Under the pieces are notes generated by a model that searched no databases, had not been told where the DNA came from, and worked only from the letters and a program-made list of their open reading frames with translations. DNA of 51,746 bases from Gemmatimonadota bacterium (GTDB lineage Bacteria > Latescibacterota > UBA2968 > UBA8231): contig PBOD01000133.1 of assembly GCA_002724215.1 (NCBI GenBank), positions 22,519-74,264 of the forward strand, written 5' to 3'. Every line of letters begins with the position of its first letter. The first letter of the stretch is position 1. Both the position numbers and the translations under genes were made by a program. Shown piece after piece: positions 28,868-38,687 of the stretch.

Positions 28868-30295
28868 ATGACCACACGGCCGCAAACCCACCTGCCCCTG
28901 CTGCGCGCGGGCCAGCCCTACACCAGCCTCGACCAGGTCGCAGTCTCGCACATCGCCAGCGGCCAACTCCTGGCCAGCGTCAGTCAGGCCAACCGCGGCC
29001 TGATCGCCCGCGACCTCAACGCGATGGATGCCAACCGCGCAGCCCTCGACGAGGTATCCGTAGCCGAGTTGCTGACCATCTGCACTAAGGCCGCGACACT
29101 CTTCGCCACCGCCGAGCTACCTTTGGGCACGGGCGTGCAAACAGTCGAAGATTATGTCGTTCAGGTATCGGGTTCGACCGGCCTGCCACAAACGCTAGTC
29201 CGCGCCAATATGGCCAAGATCCGCCTGGTCTTCGACGAAATGGCCGCGGTGCTCGACGGCTTGACCCGCGGCCTGGACCTCGGCGTACTCGACACGGGCG
29301 AAAATATCCAGGACGGCCGCGCGCTGAGCTATGCGCCGCTGGCCCGCGCCCTCGGCTGCGTATTGCCCAGCAACTCGCCCGGCGTGCACTCGCTGTGGCT
29401 GCCCGCCATTCCGCTCAAAACCCCACTGGTGCTCAAGCCCGGCCGCGAAGAGCCGTGGACCCCGTATCGCATCGCGCAAGCGCTGATCGCGGCGGGCTGT
29501 CCGCCACAGGCACTGAGCTATTATCCGACCGACCACGGCGGCAGCACCGAGATCCTGTTGCGCTGCGGCCGCTCACTGCTCTTCGGCGGCGGAGCCACCG
29601 TCGAGCCCTGGCTGCGCGACCCCGGCGTGCAGATCCACGGCCCCGGCCGCAGCAAGATCCTGATCGGCCCAGATAAAATAGACGACTGGGAACAATATCT
29701 CGACGTGATGGTCACTTCGATCGCTGCCAACGGCGGCCGTTCCTGCATCAATGCCTCCGGCGTCTGGGTGCCAGCGCATGGCCGCGAAATCGCGCAGGCG
29801 CTGGGCGAACGCCTGGCCCAGATCCAAGCCCGCCCGCTCGAAGACCCCGACGCCGGTCTCGCCGCCTTCGCCAACCCCGAAATAGCGCACCGTCTCTCCG
29901 ACCTGATCGACGCCCAGCTCGGCGACGCCTCAGACACCGCCCGCGGTCGCGGCGCACGCGTTGCGACCGCCGATGGCTGCACCTTTTTGAATCCAACCGT
30001 AGTACACGTGCCCGGTGCCGACCACCCGCTCGCCAACGCCGAATACCTCTTCCCCTTCGCCGCCGTCGTCGAATTGCCCGCAGACCAGTTGGCCGAGCGC
30101 ATCGGCCCGACGCTGGTCGTCACCGCGCTGACCGAGGACGAGGGCTTATGCCGCCGCCTGCTCGCCTCACCCCACGTCGAGCGCCTCAACTTCGGCCCAA
30201 TCCCCACCAACCAGATTTCTTGGGACCAGCCGCACGAGGGCAATCTGTTCGACTTTCTCTACCAGCAGCGGGCGCTGCAGCGGCTGGCAGGCTGA
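28868..30295 (+). CDS. Aldehyde dehydrogenase superfamily / LuxC-like acyl reductase
   Basis: A 475-residue ALDH-fold protein. LPSNSPGVHSLWLPAIPLK (167-185) is the substrate/cofactor entry block. The catalytic Cys293 sits in NGGRSCINAS. FGPIPTNQ near the C-terminus is ALDH-like. Together with the LuxE-like partner 9 bases upstream and the iron alcohol dehydrogenase 7 bases downstream, it would carry out the middle step of acid to aldehyde to alcohol. The reverse (oxidative) direction cannot be excluded. Confidence 0.72.
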   Translation: MTTRPQTHLPLLRAGQPYTSLDQVAVSHIASGQLLASVSQANRGLIARDLNAMDANRAALDEVSVAELLTICTKAATLFATAELPLGTGVQTVEDYVVQVSGSTGLPQTLVRANMAKIRLVFDEMAAVLDGLTRGLDLGVLDTGENIQDGRALSYAPLARALGCVLPSNSPGVHSLWLPAIPLKTPLVLKPGREEPWTPYRIAQALIAAGCPPQALSYYPTDHGGSTEILLRCGRSLLFGGGATVEPWLRDPGVQIHGPGRSKILIGPDKIDDWEQYLDVMVTSIAANGGRSCINASGVWVPAHGREIAQALGERLAQIQARPLEDPDAGLAAFANPEIAHRLSDLIDAQLGDASDTARGRGARVATADGCTFLNPTVVHVPGADHPLANAEYLFPFAAVVELPADQLAERIGPTLVVTALTEDEGLCRRLLASPHVERLNFGPIPTNQISWDQPHEGNLFDFLYQQRALQRLAG

Positions 30296-30302
30296 CTCGC
30301 GC

Positions 30303-31442
<1,140 letters not shown>

Positions 31443-31578
31443 TGGCAATCACCGCAATTCTACAACGAGCCAGATCTGATCAGGGTCCGTCCCCAGAGCG
31501 GATTCGGCGTTCGATTTTGCAGGACGGCAAATTTACAGTCAGAGCGATAAAACGAAGAAGCGAGATTGCGAAGCGACG

Positions 31579-31615
31579 CGCATCGCGAAGCGATGCGTGC
31601 ATGAGCGGCTGGGGG
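31579..31615 (+). repeat. REP-like hairpin element, copy 2
   Basis: CGCATCGC (31579-31586) pairs perfectly with GCGATGCG (31590-31597) around a GAA loop. CTGGGGGTGCGCC starts at 31609. This mirrors the element at 14033-14067. The G-run also lies where the ribosome site of the next gene would be. Confidence 0.5.
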
Positions 31616-31624
31616 TGCGCCTTG

Positions 31625-32710
31625 ATGGGATCGTCCGCCGCGGCACTACTGCTGGTCGTCGCCACCCACGCCGACACCTGGCACGCCTTCCGCGGCAACC
31701 CCCAACTAACCGGCATCGCCCAAACCGACGTACCCTCAGACCTCCACCTACTGTGGACCTACGCCACCGAAGACGCCATAGAATCTACCGCCGCCATCCA
31801 CCAAAACACCGTCTACCTCCCCTCTTTGGACACCCACCTCTACGCGCTTGACCTCGATACCGGCACCCTCCAATGGCGCTATCAGGCCAGCGCCGAAATC
31901 AAGTCCTCCCCCACCATCATCGACAGCACCCTCTACTTCGGCGACGAAGCCGGCACCCTCCACGCCATCGACCTCCAAACCGGCCAACCCCGCTGGACCT
32001 TTGCCGCCGAAGGCGCCATCACCTCCAGCGCCAACTACGCCGGGGACCGCCTCTACTTCGGCTCCTACGACCAGTATCTCTACTGCCTCGACGCGGCCAC
32101 CGGTGCCGAGGCTTGGAAAATCGCCAGCGACGGATATATTCACAGTACGCCAGTCATCTACCAAGACCAGGTCGCCAGCGCCGGCTGCGACGGGCAACTG
32201 CGGCTTCTGGACCAGATAGACGGTAGCGAGCGCCGCGCCCTACCCATGGGCGCCTATGTCGCCGCCAGCGCCGCCGTCGCCGGCAACCGCGCCTATGTCG
32301 GCACCTTCGGCAACGAAGTCCTCGCCGTCGATCTCGACGCGGGGACCGTAGCCTGGCGCTACCAGCATCCAGAGCGCAAATTTCCCTTCTACGCCTCGCC
32401 GGCGGTGGGGGCGGATGTCGTCGTCATCGGCGGGCGCGACAAAATGGTCCACGCGCTCGATCCCGATACCGGCCGGGCGCTGTGGACCTTTAAAACCCGC
32501 ACCCGCGTCGATGCCTCGCCGGTCGTTGTCGGCGGGCGCGTCTTCATCGGCGCCGAAGCGCTTATCGCCCTCGACCTCGCTACCGGCGCCGAAATCTGGC
32601 GTTTCGAGACCGGGGCTGAGATCGCCGCCTCGCCCGCCGTCGCCCAAGGTCGGCTGATCATCGGCGCCACCGACGGTGCGATCTACTGCTTTGGAGCAAA
32701 GGCCCCGTAG
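31625..32710 (+). CDS. Exported PQQ-like beta-propeller protein
   Basis: About 361 residues from the ATG at 31625, which has GGGGGTG 7 bases upstream and gives a hydrophobic leader (MGSSAAALLLVVATHA). A second ATG at 31601 and an open frame back to 31442 exist, but those run through the hairpin element. Seven blades with LYALDLDTGTLQWRY-type repeats follow. This is a compact BamB-like propeller without extra domains. It is the third propeller in the row and is separated from the Fe-ADH gene by the only sizeable gap in it. Confidence 0.72.
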   Translation: MGSSAAALLLVVATHADTWHAFRGNPQLTGIAQTDVPSDLHLLWTYATEDAIESTAAIHQNTVYLPSLDTHLYALDLDTGTLQWRYQASAEIKSSPTIIDSTLYFGDEAGTLHAIDLQTGQPRWTFAAEGAITSSANYAGDRLYFGSYDQYLYCLDAATGAEAWKIASDGYIHSTPVIYQDQVASAGCDGQLRLLDQIDGSERRALPMGAYVAASAAVAGNRAYVGTFGNEVLAVDLDAGTVAWRYQHPERKFPFYASPAVGADVVVIGGRDKMVHALDPDTGRALWTFKTRTRVDASPVVVGGRVFIGAEALIALDLATGAEIWRFETGAEIAASPAVAQGRLIIGATDGAIYCFGAKAP

Positions 32711-32717
32711 GATAAAT

Positions 32718-34067
32718 ATGACCGAACCGACCAACCCGCCGGGCAACGACCCGGCGACCACCCGCGCCGATCGCGGCGAAACCAGCGTCGGCAGCGTCTT
32801 CGTCTCCAACTATCCGGCCTATTCGTTTTGGGGCGAGGAGGATCTGCCCGCAGCGCGCCAAGTCCTCGCCCGGGCCCCGCGCCCCGGCGCCCGGCTCGGC
32901 CTCTACCTCCACATTCCCTTCTGCCGCAAGCGCTGCAAGTTCTGCTATTTCCGCGTCTATACCGACAAGAACGCCGACCAGATCGAGACCTATCTCGACG
33001 CCCTGGCGCGCGAAGTCGAGCACTATGCGCATTTGCCCGCCATCGCGGACCGACCGCTGCACTTTGTCTACTTCGGCGGCGGCACGCCCTCCTATATCAG
33101 CACCCGCCACCTCCGCGCGCTGGTAGACCGACTCAAGACCGCCTTGCCTTGGGACAACGCCGCCGAGATCGCCTTCGAATGCGAGCCGGGCACCCTGACC
33201 AAACCCAAACTGGAAGCGATCCGCGCAATCGGCGTCACCCGTCTCAGCCTGGGCGTCGAAAATCTCGACGACGATATCCTGCGCCACAACGGCCGCGCCC
33301 ACGTCAGCAGCGAAATCTACCAGGTTGTGCCCTGGATCCACGAGCTCGGTTTCGACCAGGTCAATATGGACCTGATCGCCGGCATGGTCGGCGAGACCTG
33401 GGACAGCTGGCGCCAAACCGTACAACGGACCATCGATCTCGGCCCCGATTCGATCACCGTCTACCAGATGGAACTGCCCTACAACACCGTCTACTCAAAA
33501 GACCTGCTCTCCGGCGACGGCGAGCCGATCGCTCTAGCCGACTGGAAGACCAAGCGCGCCTGGCACGCCTATGCCTTCGAGCAGTTCGCCGCCGCCGGCT
33601 ACTCGCGGTCAAGTGCCTATACGATGCAGAAGACGGCCGACGCCCGCTTCGTCTACCGCGACGCAGTCTGGACCGGCCAGGATATGATCGGCGCCGGCGT
33701 GGCCTCCTTTTCGCATATCGGCGGGGTCCACTACCAGAACGCGCCGCGCTGGGAAGACTATCTCGGCGCTCTCGACAGCGACCAGTTGCCGCTCTTCCGC
33801 GCCTTTGCCGCCACGCGCGAGGAGCAACTCACCCGCGAGGTCGTATTGCAATTAAAACTCGGCACCATCGACGCGGCCTATTTCCGGGCCAAGTATGATC
33901 TCGACATCATCGAACACTTCCAGGCGCCACTGATCGGACTGCGCGCCGAAGGCCTGCTCGCCTTCACCGCCGACGCGATCGCGCTCACCGACGAGGGCCT
34001 GCTCCGCGTCGATCAATTATTACCCGACTTTTACGACGCTAAGTACCGCAACGCACGCTACACGTAA
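32718..34067 (+). CDS. HemW/HutW-like radical SAM protein (coproporphyrinogen III oxidase family)
   Basis: A 449-residue radical SAM enzyme. YLHIPFCRKRCKFCYF at 63-78 contains the CxxxCxxC cluster (Cys69, Cys73, Cys76). The next family Cys of true HemN is Phe78, as in HemW and heme-utilisation homologues. YFGGGTPS binds SAM. The ATG at 32718 follows TAGGAT. HemW acts in heme trafficking, while HutW/ChuW opens heme under anoxia. A TonB receptor gene four genes on fits a heme or iron role, but substrate assignment from sequence is not possible. Confidence 0.78.
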   Translation: MTEPTNPPGNDPATTRADRGETSVGSVFVSNYPAYSFWGEEDLPAARQVLARAPRPGARLGLYLHIPFCRKRCKFCYFRVYTDKNADQIETYLDALAREVEHYAHLPAIADRPLHFVYFGGGTPSYISTRHLRALVDRLKTALPWDNAAEIAFECEPGTLTKPKLEAIRAIGVTRLSLGVENLDDDILRHNGRAHVSSEIYQVVPWIHELGFDQVNMDLIAGMVGETWDSWRQTVQRTIDLGPDSITVYQMELPYNTVYSKDLLSGDGEPIALADWKTKRAWHAYAFEQFAAAGYSRSSAYTMQKTADARFVYRDAVWTGQDMIGAGVASFSHIGGVHYQNAPRWEDYLGALDSDQLPLFRAFAATREEQLTREVVLQLKLGTIDAAYFRAKYDLDIIEHFQAPLIGLRAEGLLAFTADAIALTDEGLLRVDQLLPDFYDAKYRNARYT

Positions 34068-34078
34068 TAGAAGCTCCT

Positions 34079-35323
34079 ATGAAGAACGCGATTTTTACTT
34101 TGCTCGTAGTATCCTCCGCCCACGCCGGCGACTGGCCACAATGGCTCGGCCCCGAGCGCGACGGCGTCTCGACCGAAACGGGTCTGCACTGGCCCGCATC
34201 GGAACCCAAAGTCCAGTGGCGCATCCCGCTCGGCCATGGCTTTTCCGGTATATCTATCGCCGCCGGCCGAGTATTTACTATGTTCGCGACCGGCGGGGAC
34301 GAATATGCGGTATGCGTAAGCGCACAGAGCGGCGAGGAGTTGTGGCGCGTCCGCACCGGCCCCTACTACGAGGAAGGCCAGGGCGGCGACGGCCCGCGCT
34401 CGACCCCGACGATCGACGGCACCACAGTCTACGTCCTCGGTGCCACCGGCAAGCTCTTCGCTCTCGACGCCGCCAGCGGCAAGGAGATCTGGTCCAAAGA
34501 TCTGGTGGCTGAATTCGCCAGCGAAGTGCCTAAATGGGGCTTCAGCACCTCGCCGCTGGTCGAAGGCGACCTGCTGCTTTTGGAAGCTGGCGGCGTCGAC
34601 GGCAACTTCGTCGTCGACCTGATCATCGACCGCAAAACGGCCGTCACCGCCGTCGCCCTCGACAAGCGCACCGGCGCCACCGTCTGGACCGCGCTCAACG
34701 AGAAAATGAGCTACTCCTCACCCGTCGCCTTTACCGCAGCTGGCGTGCGCCAGTTGGCCTACTTCACCGCCTATGCGCTCACCGGCCTCTCCCCCACCGA
34801 CGGTTCTGTGCTGTGGCAGGTGCCGTGGAAAACCCGCTGGGATGTCAGCGCCGCAACTCCGGTGTTTATCGCCCCCGACAAGCTCTTTATTTCGACCGGC
34901 GACGACAGCGGCGGCGCGGTGTTCAGGATCGCGGCCGAGGGCGACGGACTCGTTGCCAAACAGCTGTGGCAGAACAAGAAAATGAAAAACCACTTCGGCA
35001 CGTCCGTGCTCTACGACGGGCACCTCTACGGCTTCGACAAGTCGATCCTCAAATGCCTCGACGCCGCTACCGGCGCAGAGCAGTGGAAGACCCGCGGCTA
35101 TGGCAAGGGCACACTCATCATCGCCGACGGCCACCTCGTCATCCTCGGCGAAGAGGGCCAGCTCGGGGTCGCAGTCGCCACGCCGCAGAGCTTCGTCGAA
35201 AAGAGCAAGTACCCTGTCCTAGAGGGTCGCTGCTGGACCATCCCCTCGCTTGCCGACGGCCGCGTCTATGTCCGCAACGAAAGCGAGCTGGTCTGCCTCG
35301 ACATGCGAGGAGATGCACGATGA
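34079..35323 (+). CDS. Exported PQQ-like beta-propeller protein (tandem pair, copy 1)
   Basis: A 414-residue propeller with a short signal peptide ending before GDWPQWLGPERDGVSTETG. Its C-terminal half is strikingly similar to that of the next gene (shared HLYGFD-x-SILKCLDA, WKTRGY-x-KGTLIIADGHLV, SRCWT/GRCWT-x-PS). The two are therefore a tandem duplication. WPQWLGP is the hallmark of a widespread Planctomycetes-type propeller group of unknown role. Confidence 0.8.
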   Translation: MKNAIFTLLVVSSAHAGDWPQWLGPERDGVSTETGLHWPASEPKVQWRIPLGHGFSGISIAAGRVFTMFATGGDEYAVCVSAQSGEELWRVRTGPYYEEGQGGDGPRSTPTIDGTTVYVLGATGKLFALDAASGKEIWSKDLVAEFASEVPKWGFSTSPLVEGDLLLLEAGGVDGNFVVDLIIDRKTAVTAVALDKRTGATVWTALNEKMSYSSPVAFTAAGVRQLAYFTAYALTGLSPTDGSVLWQVPWKTRWDVSAATPVFIAPDKLFISTGDDSGGAVFRIAAEGDGLVAKQLWQNKKMKNHFGTSVLYDGHLYGFDKSILKCLDAATGAEQWKTRGYGKGTLIIADGHLVILGEEGQLGVAVATPQSFVEKSKYPVLEGRCWTIPSLADGRVYVRNESELVCLDMRGDAR

Positions 35324-36576
35324 TTAACACCCGCAACGCCCGGATCGCCCTTCTCGCCCTAGCCTTGCCGACGCTGGCCCCGTCCGGGTCGCACGCGCAG
35401 GACCCAGACTGGCCGCAGTGGCTCGGCCCGCAGCGCAACGGCATCTCGACTGAGACCGGCCTCTTCGGCGCAAGGCCCACCCTCGAAGAAGTCTGGCGCG
35501 TCGAGGGCGGAGCGGGCTTCTCCGCTCTCTCGGTCACCGACGGCAAGCTCTACACCATGTACGCCCGAGGCGAATCCGAATATGCGGTGTGCCTCGACGC
35601 CGCCAGCGGCGCCGAGCTTTGGGCCACCCGCACCGGCGGCCGCTTCGCCGACTCGATGGGCGGCCCCGGGCCGCGCTCGACGCCGACCGTCGCCGGCGGC
35701 ACGGTCTACGCCGCCAGCGCCGAGAGCGCCATCTACGCACTCGATGCGGCAACCGGTGCCGTCGTCTGGTCCGTAGACCTCACAGCCGAGCTCGGCAGCA
35801 AACGCACTAATCGACACGACTGGGGCTATGCAGCGTCGCCGCTGGTCGAAGATGGGCGCGTCCTCGTCGAGGCCGGCGGCCGCGACAACCGCGCGCTCGC
35901 CGCCTTCAGCGCCGACACCGGCAAATTGCTGTGGAGTGCCGGCAACGACGAACCAGGCTATTCGTCGCCCATCGCCGCCACCATCGGCGGTCGGCGCCAG
36001 GCCGTCTTCTTCACCGGTTACAACCTGCTCGCCGTCGCACCCGACCGCGGTACTGTGCTGTGGCAGCACCGCTGGCGGACCGACTACGATGCCAACACCG
36101 CCACCCCCGTCTTCATCCCGCCCAATCGCCTCTTTATTTCCTCCGATTACGGCACCGGTGGCAGCGTCGTCGAAATCACGGGCACCAGCGGATCCTTCGC
36201 CGCGCGCGAAGTCTGGCGCAACCGCAAGATGAAAAACCACATGGCCACCTCGATATATTACGAGGACCACCTCTACGGTTTTGACAGCTCGATCCTCAAA
36301 TGCCTCGACGCGAAAACCGGCGAAGACCGGTGGAAAACCCGCGGCTACCACAAAGGCACACTCATCATCGCCGACGGCCACCTCGTCGTTCTCGGCGAGC
36401 GCGGCAACCTCGCCATCGCCGCGGCCACGCCCGCCGGCTTCACTGCCAAAGCCGAGGCCCAGGTGTTCAAAAGCAGGTGCTGGACCGCCCCGTCCATTGC
36501 CGCAGGGCGCATCTACGTTCGCGATGAAAGCGAAATCGTCTGTTTGAACATCACTCCAGGAGCCGGATTGCGATGA
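35320..36576 (+). CDS. Exported PQQ-like beta-propeller protein (tandem pair, copy 2)
   Basis: A 418-residue paralogue of the preceding protein, with a signal peptide (IALLALALPTLAPSGSHAQ) and DPDWPQWLGPQRNGISTETG at the mature N-terminus. The ATG overlaps the previous stop, with GAGGAGA upstream; the stop in turn overlaps the TonB receptor start. Coupling to an outer-membrane receptor suggests a periplasmic binding or docking partner for the imported ligand, which is inference. Confidence 0.8.
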   Translation: MINTRNARIALLALALPTLAPSGSHAQDPDWPQWLGPQRNGISTETGLFGARPTLEEVWRVEGGAGFSALSVTDGKLYTMYARGESEYAVCLDAASGAELWATRTGGRFADSMGGPGPRSTPTVAGGTVYAASAESAIYALDAATGAVVWSVDLTAELGSKRTNRHDWGYAASPLVEDGRVLVEAGGRDNRALAAFSADTGKLLWSAGNDEPGYSSPIAATIGGRRQAVFFTGYNLLAVAPDRGTVLWQHRWRTDYDANTATPVFIPPNRLFISSDYGTGGSVVEITGTSGSFAAREVWRNRKMKNHMATSIYYEDHLYGFDSSILKCLDAKTGEDRWKTRGYHKGTLIIADGHLVVLGERGNLAIAAATPAGFTAKAEAQVFKSRCWTAPSIAAGRIYVRDESEIVCLNITPGAGLR

Positions 36577-38687
36577 TCCCATTTAAAACCCTGCTCTCCA
36601 CGCTGCTTCTGGCATCCGCCGCGCACGCCGCCGATTCGCTCCACGTCGTCGACGAAACCATCGTCACCGGCTCGCGCCTCGAAATCCCCAGCGCCACCAC
36701 CGCCGCCAAAATTCAACTGCCACTGCGCGAGACCCCATTGAGCATCGGCGTCGTCGATGAGGCACTGATCGAGACCCAGGACGGCGCCACCCTCTCCGAC
36801 GCACTGGCCAATATCAGCGGCGTCGGCGTCCACACCAATTTCGGCGTCCACGATTTGTTCTACCTGCGCGGCTTCGACTCGTTGGAAAACGGCCTGGTAC
36901 TAGCCGACGGCGCTCCCGAGCCCGAAGCCACCTTCTACCAGCTCTACAATGTCACTCGCGTCGAGGCACTTAAGGGACCAGGGGCCTTCCTCTACGGCGG
37001 CAATCCGCTGTCCGGCACCATCAACATGATCCGCAAGCGGCCCGACCCGGCGGCCAGCTTCGCGCGCGTCAATGCCTCGCTCGGCCGTTACGCAGCGTAC
37101 CGCGCCACCCTCGACGCCAATCGCACCCTACCCGACCGCGACCTCGCCCTGCGCCTCAACGCGCTATGGCAAGACACCGGTGCCTACCGCGACGACAAGG
37201 ACAGCCACATCGTGGCCATTAACCCCGCGCTGCGCCTCGGCCTCGGCACGGGCTCCACGCTCAATCTCGACTTCGAGTACCTCACCAGCGCACACAGCGC
37301 CGACTCCGGCCTGCCCATCGTCGGCGGCACTCTGCCCGACGTGCCGCACACCCGCTCCTACCAGTCGCCCTACGACCTGTCCGAGCAGACCATCTTGCGC
37401 CTTCGCGCCGACTGCGAAGTCCAGCTCGGCACCAACTTCACCCTGCGCGATAAGCTTTATTTCTCTAGTCTCGACTGGCCCTCGCAGGGCACCATCTTCA
37501 ACGGCGCCTTTCCCAACGCCCAAGGATCGCTCGACCTCGCCCGCACCCTGCTAGATCTCAAAGACGAGCAGGCCATTGCCGGCAACCAGCTCGAGGGCCT
37601 GCTCCAGCTCAATACCGGCGGCCTCGACCACCAGTTGCTCTTCGGCCTCGAAGTCGTCCGGCACATCGACGACTTCACCCTCGATGTCGCGCTGCTGTCG
37701 TCACAGGACCTTTTTACCCTGAGCACCTCGGTCCCGGCCAACCTTGCAGCCTTGTTCCCCCCCGAAGCCGGCACCGACTCGCTGCGGGTCCCCTTGCCCG
37801 ACCAGGCCACTACCGGCCGGACTACCGCGACGACCATTGCGCCCTATTTCATCGACCGCATCAGACTCAATTCGCAATTCGACCTGTTCCTGGGCGGACG
37901 CTACGACAAAGTCGATTACGAAGACAAGGCCAACACTACAAAGCGCGACTACAGCCAGCTCAGCCCGTTGCTGGGCGCGATCTTCTCACCCGACGACAGG
38001 CTCTCGCTCTACGCCAACACCGGCCGCGCCTTTGCTCCGCCCTCGACCCGCGTCCCCGGCCCGCGAGATCCTGAGCAAAGCGCCCAATACGAAGTGGGCG
38101 CCAAGGCCCTGCTGCTCAACGGCAAACTCAATGCCCACCTCGCGCTCTTCAACTTATCCAAAGAGAATATTGCCATCCCCGACGACACCGGATTCACCGC
38201 CCAGATCGGCGACCAGCGCGCCCGCGGGCTGGAACTCGAACTGCACGCCCGCCCGGCCCAGGGCTGGTACGCTCAAGCTACTTACGCCTATCTCGATGCC
38301 GAACTGACGCACTTCCGCGAAATTTTGCCCACGCCAACCGCCGAAGGCCTGGTACCCATGCTCTTCGACCGCTCGGGCAACACCCCGGCCTTTGCGCCGG
38401 AACACCTGGCATCGCTGTGGGCGGCGCGCGACTTCGGCGCGGCCCTGACCCTAGCCGCCGGGGCCCGCTACGTCGGCAGCCAGTTCGCCGACGAGGACAA
38501 TGTCTACCAGATCGACGGCGCACTGACGCTCGACTGCGGCCTGACCTACCGCCGGGAGCCGGCGCTGCTGCGGATCAATCTAGAGAACGTAACCAGTGCC
38601 GAATACGAGACCCGCGGTTTTGGCGCCGCCTCGGTGATTCCGGCCACGCCTCTAACCTTCAGGGCAACCCTCGGCTATTCTTTGTGA
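36573..38687 (+). CDS. TonB-dependent siderophore-type outer-membrane receptor
   Basis: A 704-residue receptor. A signal peptide (ends SAAHA) is followed by a TonB-box-like DETIVTGSR. The plug domain covers about residues 45-160 (LRETPLSIGVVDEALI, LANISGVGV, FYLRGF, VEALKGPGAFLYGG, GTINMIRKRP). The 22-strand barrel reaches the C-terminus with NVTSAEYETRGF and a final LGYSL. The plug motifs match the FhuA/FecA-like siderophore group more than vitamin B12 receptors. TonB/ExbBD genes are not in this window. Iron chelate, heme or a self-made metallophore are possible ligands. Confidence 0.9.
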   Translation: MIPFKTLLSTLLLASAAHAADSLHVVDETIVTGSRLEIPSATTAAKIQLPLRETPLSIGVVDEALIETQDGATLSDALANISGVGVHTNFGVHDLFYLRGFDSLENGLVLADGAPEPEATFYQLYNVTRVEALKGPGAFLYGGNPLSGTINMIRKRPDPAASFARVNASLGRYAAYRATLDANRTLPDRDLALRLNALWQDTGAYRDDKDSHIVAINPALRLGLGTGSTLNLDFEYLTSAHSADSGLPIVGGTLPDVPHTRSYQSPYDLSEQTILRLRADCEVQLGTNFTLRDKLYFSSLDWPSQGTIFNGAFPNAQGSLDLARTLLDLKDEQAIAGNQLEGLLQLNTGGLDHQLLFGLEVVRHIDDFTLDVALLSSQDLFTLSTSVPANLAALFPPEAGTDSLRVPLPDQATTGRTTATTIAPYFIDRIRLNSQFDLFLGGRYDKVDYEDKANTTKRDYSQLSPLLGAIFSPDDRLSLYANTGRAFAPPSTRVPGPRDPEQSAQYEVGAKALLLNGKLNAHLALFNLSKENIAIPDDTGFTAQIGDQRARGLELELHARPAQGWYAQATYAYLDAELTHFREILPTPTAEGLVPMLFDRSGNTPAFAPEHLASLWAARDFGAALTLAAGARYVGSQFADEDNVYQIDGALTLDCGLTYRREPALLRINLENVTSAEYETRGFGAASVIPATPLTFRATLGYSL

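Noticed and set aside
29165-29188. SGSTGLP in the ALDH/LuxC-like protein, resembling the adenylation loop of the neighbouring ligase
   Set aside because: ALDH/LuxC relatives carry a TTGxP-like segment here, and the surrounding sequence is not ANL-like, so no fused adenylation domain is claimed.
27782-30295. A bioluminescence (lux) operon
   Set aside because: LuxE- and LuxC-like genes are present, but no luxA, luxB or luxD is adjacent.
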